Shown here: piece after piece, positions 4,590 through 5,978 of the stretch
Layout of the letters: the number at the start of each line of letters is the position of its first letter
Position numbering within the stretch: the stretch's first letter is position 1
Source: an uncultured Alphaproteobacteria bacterium
GTDB taxonomy: Bacteria > Pseudomonadota > Alphaproteobacteria > Micropepsales > Micropepsaceae
Length of the DNA: 5,978 bases
Assembly: GCA_937942205.1 (NCBI GenBank)
Contig: CALDFO010000280.1
Span: 1-5,978, forward strand
Direction: 5' to 3'
Translations under genes and position numbers: made by a program
The notes under the pieces: generated by a model
Told to the model about the DNA's origin: nothing
Databases searched by the model: none
The model's input: only the letters and a program-made list of their open reading frames with translations

Positions 4590-5561
4590 TCAACCTAGAT
4601 AATCATGCCACTGGCCCCGCATATCGCGGATGCGCCAGCCGGTCGCGGTCTTTTGCGCATGGTCGGACTCCAGCGGCACCTTGCCGAAGCCGCCGGGGAT
4701 GTCGAGCATATAGGCGGGCATCGCCATGCCGCTGATCCGCCCGCGCAGGGCCCGCACCAGCGTCAATCCTTCGTCAAGCGTCAGGCGGAAATGTCCCGTG
4801 CCCGGCGCAAGATCGGGATGATGCAGATAATAGGGCTTGATCCGGTTGGCCACAAAGGCCTGCATCAGCGCCGCCAGCGTCTCCACATCGTCGTTCACGC
4901 CCTTCAACAACACCGACTGGCTGAGAAGGCCGATGCCGCCATCGGCCAGGCGCGCGATGGCGCGGCGGGCCTCGCCGGAAAATTCGCGGGCGTGATTGGC
5001 GTGCAGCGCGACCCAGGTCGTCACGCCCGGCGCATGAAGCGCGGCCACCAGCGCGTCGCCGGTCCGCGACGGCTCGGTCACCGGCACGCGGGTATGCCAG
5101 CGCAGCACCTTGACATGGCCGATGTCCGCCAGCCGCTGCGTCACCTCGGCGATGCGGCGCGGCGACAGGATGAAGGGATCGCCGCCGGTCAGGATCACCT
5201 CGCGGATTTCCGGATGGGCCGCGACATAGCCGATCGCGGTTTCGTAGGCTTGCGGCGACAGCGCATTCTCCTTGCCGGGGCCGATCATCTCGCGGCGGAA
5301 ACAGAAGCGGCAATAGACCGGGCAGGCCGCCACGATCTTGAACAACACCCGGTCGGGATGGCGATGCACGATGCCCGGCACAGGGGCATGGGCGCCGTCG
5401 CCGATAGGATCGGCCCGCTCCTGCGGCAGGGTTTCCAGCTCCGCCAGGCTGGGCAGGAACTGGCGCGCGATGGGATCCGCCGCATCGGCCGTATCCATCA
5501 GCGCCAGCAATTCCGGCGACACGGCCACGGCATAGCGCCGCGCGACATCTTCAAGACTCAT
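4590..5561 (-). CDS. epmB: EpmB/KamA-type radical SAM lysine 2,3-aminomutase
   Basis: The 323-residue enzyme has the radical SAM cluster motif C80-P-V-Y-C84-R-F-C87 (CxxxCxxC), preceded by the family-typical DPIGD at 51-55 and VPGIVHRHPDRVLFK. Later come EVILTGGDPF, the carboxylate motif HPDLAPGTGHFR with D250, and MLDIPGGFGKVPL with D287 and the PLP-binding K294. In clostridial lysine 2,3-aminomutase the two equivalent Asp residues hold the lysine side-chain amine; both are kept here. EpmB converts alpha-lysine to beta-lysine, which EpmA attaches to elongation factor P to relieve ribosome stalling at proline runs. The length is nearer to EpmB than to the longer fermentative KamA, but neither epmA nor efp is in the window, so the pathway assignment is inferred. 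The start ATG lies in an ATGA overlap with the stop of the upstream MFS gene and lacks a good ribosome binding site, implying translational coupling. From memory, relatives have some twenty more N-terminal residues. Confidence 0.85.
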   Translation of the reverse strand: MSLEDVARRYAVAVSPELLALMDTADAADPIARQFLPSLAELETLPQERADPIGDGAHAPVPGIVHRHPDRVLFKIVAACPVYCRFCFRREMIGPGKENALSPQAYETAIGYVAAHPEIREVILTGGDPFILSPRRIAEVTQRLADIGHVKVLRWHTRVPVTEPSRTGDALVAALHAPGVTTWVALHANHAREFSGEARRAIARLADGGIGLLSQSVLLKGVNDDVETLAALMQAFVANRIKPYYLHHPDLAPGTGHFRLTLDEGLTLVRALRGRISGMAMPAYMLDIPGGFGKVPLESDHAQKTATGWRIRDMRGQWHDYLG

Positions 5562-5978
5562 CTGCGGGTTTTGAAATTGGGCAGGAACACGGTCAGCAAC
5601 CCGATCATCGGCAGGAAGGCGCAGACCTTATACACAAAGGCGATGGAGGTGGCATCCGCCAGCGCCCCCAGCGCCGCCGCGCCGATGCCGCTCATGCCGA
5701 AGGAAAAGCCGTAGAACAGCCCGCCCACCATGCCCACCTTGCCCGGCAGCAATTCCTGGGCATAGACCACGATGGCCGGAAAGGCCGAGGCCATGATGAT
5801 GCCGATGATCACCGACAGCACCGCGGTCCAGAACAGATTGGCGTGCGGCAGCAGCAGGGTGAAGGGCAACATGCCCAGGATCGAGAACCAGATCACGATC
5901 TTGCGCCCGAACCGGTCGCCGACCGGCCCGCCCAGGAAGGTGCCCACCGCCACCGCGCCCAGGAACAGGAACAGATAG
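5558..5978 (-). CDS. fsr: Fosmidomycin-resistance-type MFS transporter (C-terminal part, runs off right edge)
   Basis: The frame is open to the window edge and gives about 139 C-terminal residues of a multi-pass membrane protein. Visible in order: a hydrophobic helix ending VAVGTFLGG; the MFS motif-A-like loop GGPVGDRFGRK; a helix WFSILGMLPFTLLLPHA; a long segment FWTAVLSVIIGIIMASAF followed by VYAQELLPGKVGMVGG; then LFYGFSFGMSGIGAAALGALAD; then FVYKVCAFLPMIGLLTVFLP and a short NFKTRR tail. The combination YAQELLPGKVGM with GLFYGFSFGMSGIGAA and VYKVCAFLP is what I recognise from Fsr, a proton-driven inner-membrane efflux pump known for fosmidomycin resistance in E. coli. The physiological substrate is uncertain. 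Its stop overlaps the epmB start by 4 nt (ATGA), so the two are cotranscribed. The N-terminal half and promoter lie outside the window. Confidence 0.8.
   Translation of the reverse strand, partial: YLFLFLGAVAVGTFLGGPVGDRFGRKIVIWFSILGMLPFTLLLPHANLFWTAVLSVIIGIIMASAFPAIVVYAQELLPGKVGMVGGLFYGFSFGMSGIGAAALGALADATSIAFVYKVCAFLPMIGLLTVFLPNFKTRR

Noticed and set aside
4590..5561. Fermentative lysine 2,3-aminomutase KamA
   Set aside because: Not excluded, but no lysine-fermentation genes are nearby and the length is closer to EpmB; kept as the alternative in the feature entry.
4605..5714. Plus-strand open frame of 369 codons opposite epmB
   Set aside because: It has no recognisable motif and spans two genes on the other strand; the minus strand has the full CxxxCxxC and PLP-Lys motifs.

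Overview
The window is GC-rich, fully bacterial and densely coding. It most resembles an alphaproteobacterium of the holdfast-forming kind (Caulobacter, Hyphomonas and relatives). The clearest indicator is a three-gene cassette at 1271-3548, read as hfaA-hfaB-hfaD, the holdfast anchoring genes. The BlaI-type repressor, rhomboid protease and KamA/EpmB-type radical SAM enzyme fit but do not narrow the taxon. No rRNA, tRNA, CRISPR array, transposase, integrase or phage gene is visible.

Left part (1-945, minus strand): a rhomboid intramembrane protease is followed 43 nt downstream by the N-terminal 58 codons of a BlaI/MecI/CopY-family repressor that leaves the window at position 1. The 43-nt gap holds a BlaI-like dyad overlapping the expected transcription start of a plausible promoter, which suggests autoregulation. 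Positions 946-1270 are a divergent intergenic region with several inverted repeats and no convincing gene.

Centre (1271-3637, plus strand): hfaA (secreted curlin-like protein), hfaB (CsgG-like outer-membrane secretion lipoprotein) and hfaD (secreted, curlin-like, internally duplicated) form one probable operon with gaps of 27 and 49 nt. Each gene has its own ribosome binding site. The operon ends in two consecutive hairpins, the second a textbook intrinsic terminator. By analogy with the known Hfa and curli systems, HfaB should export HfaA and HfaD to the outer surface, where they assemble and tether the adhesive holdfast to the cell pole. Positions 3643-3816 are a hairpin-rich stretch that looks like a dispersed extragenic repeat.

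Right part: a cytoplasmic 2-oxoglutarate/Fe(II) oxygenase-like gene (3867-4514, plus) converges on an EpmB/KamA-type lysine 2,3-aminomutase (5561-4590, minus). The latter overlaps by 4 nt the end of a fosmidomycin-resistance-type MFS transporter that runs off the right edge. I found no wholly new system. The most notable points are the repeat architecture shared by HfaA and HfaD, the altered gate region and repeated Pro/Gln/Tyr tail of HfaB, and the structured RNA/DNA downstream of hfaD.
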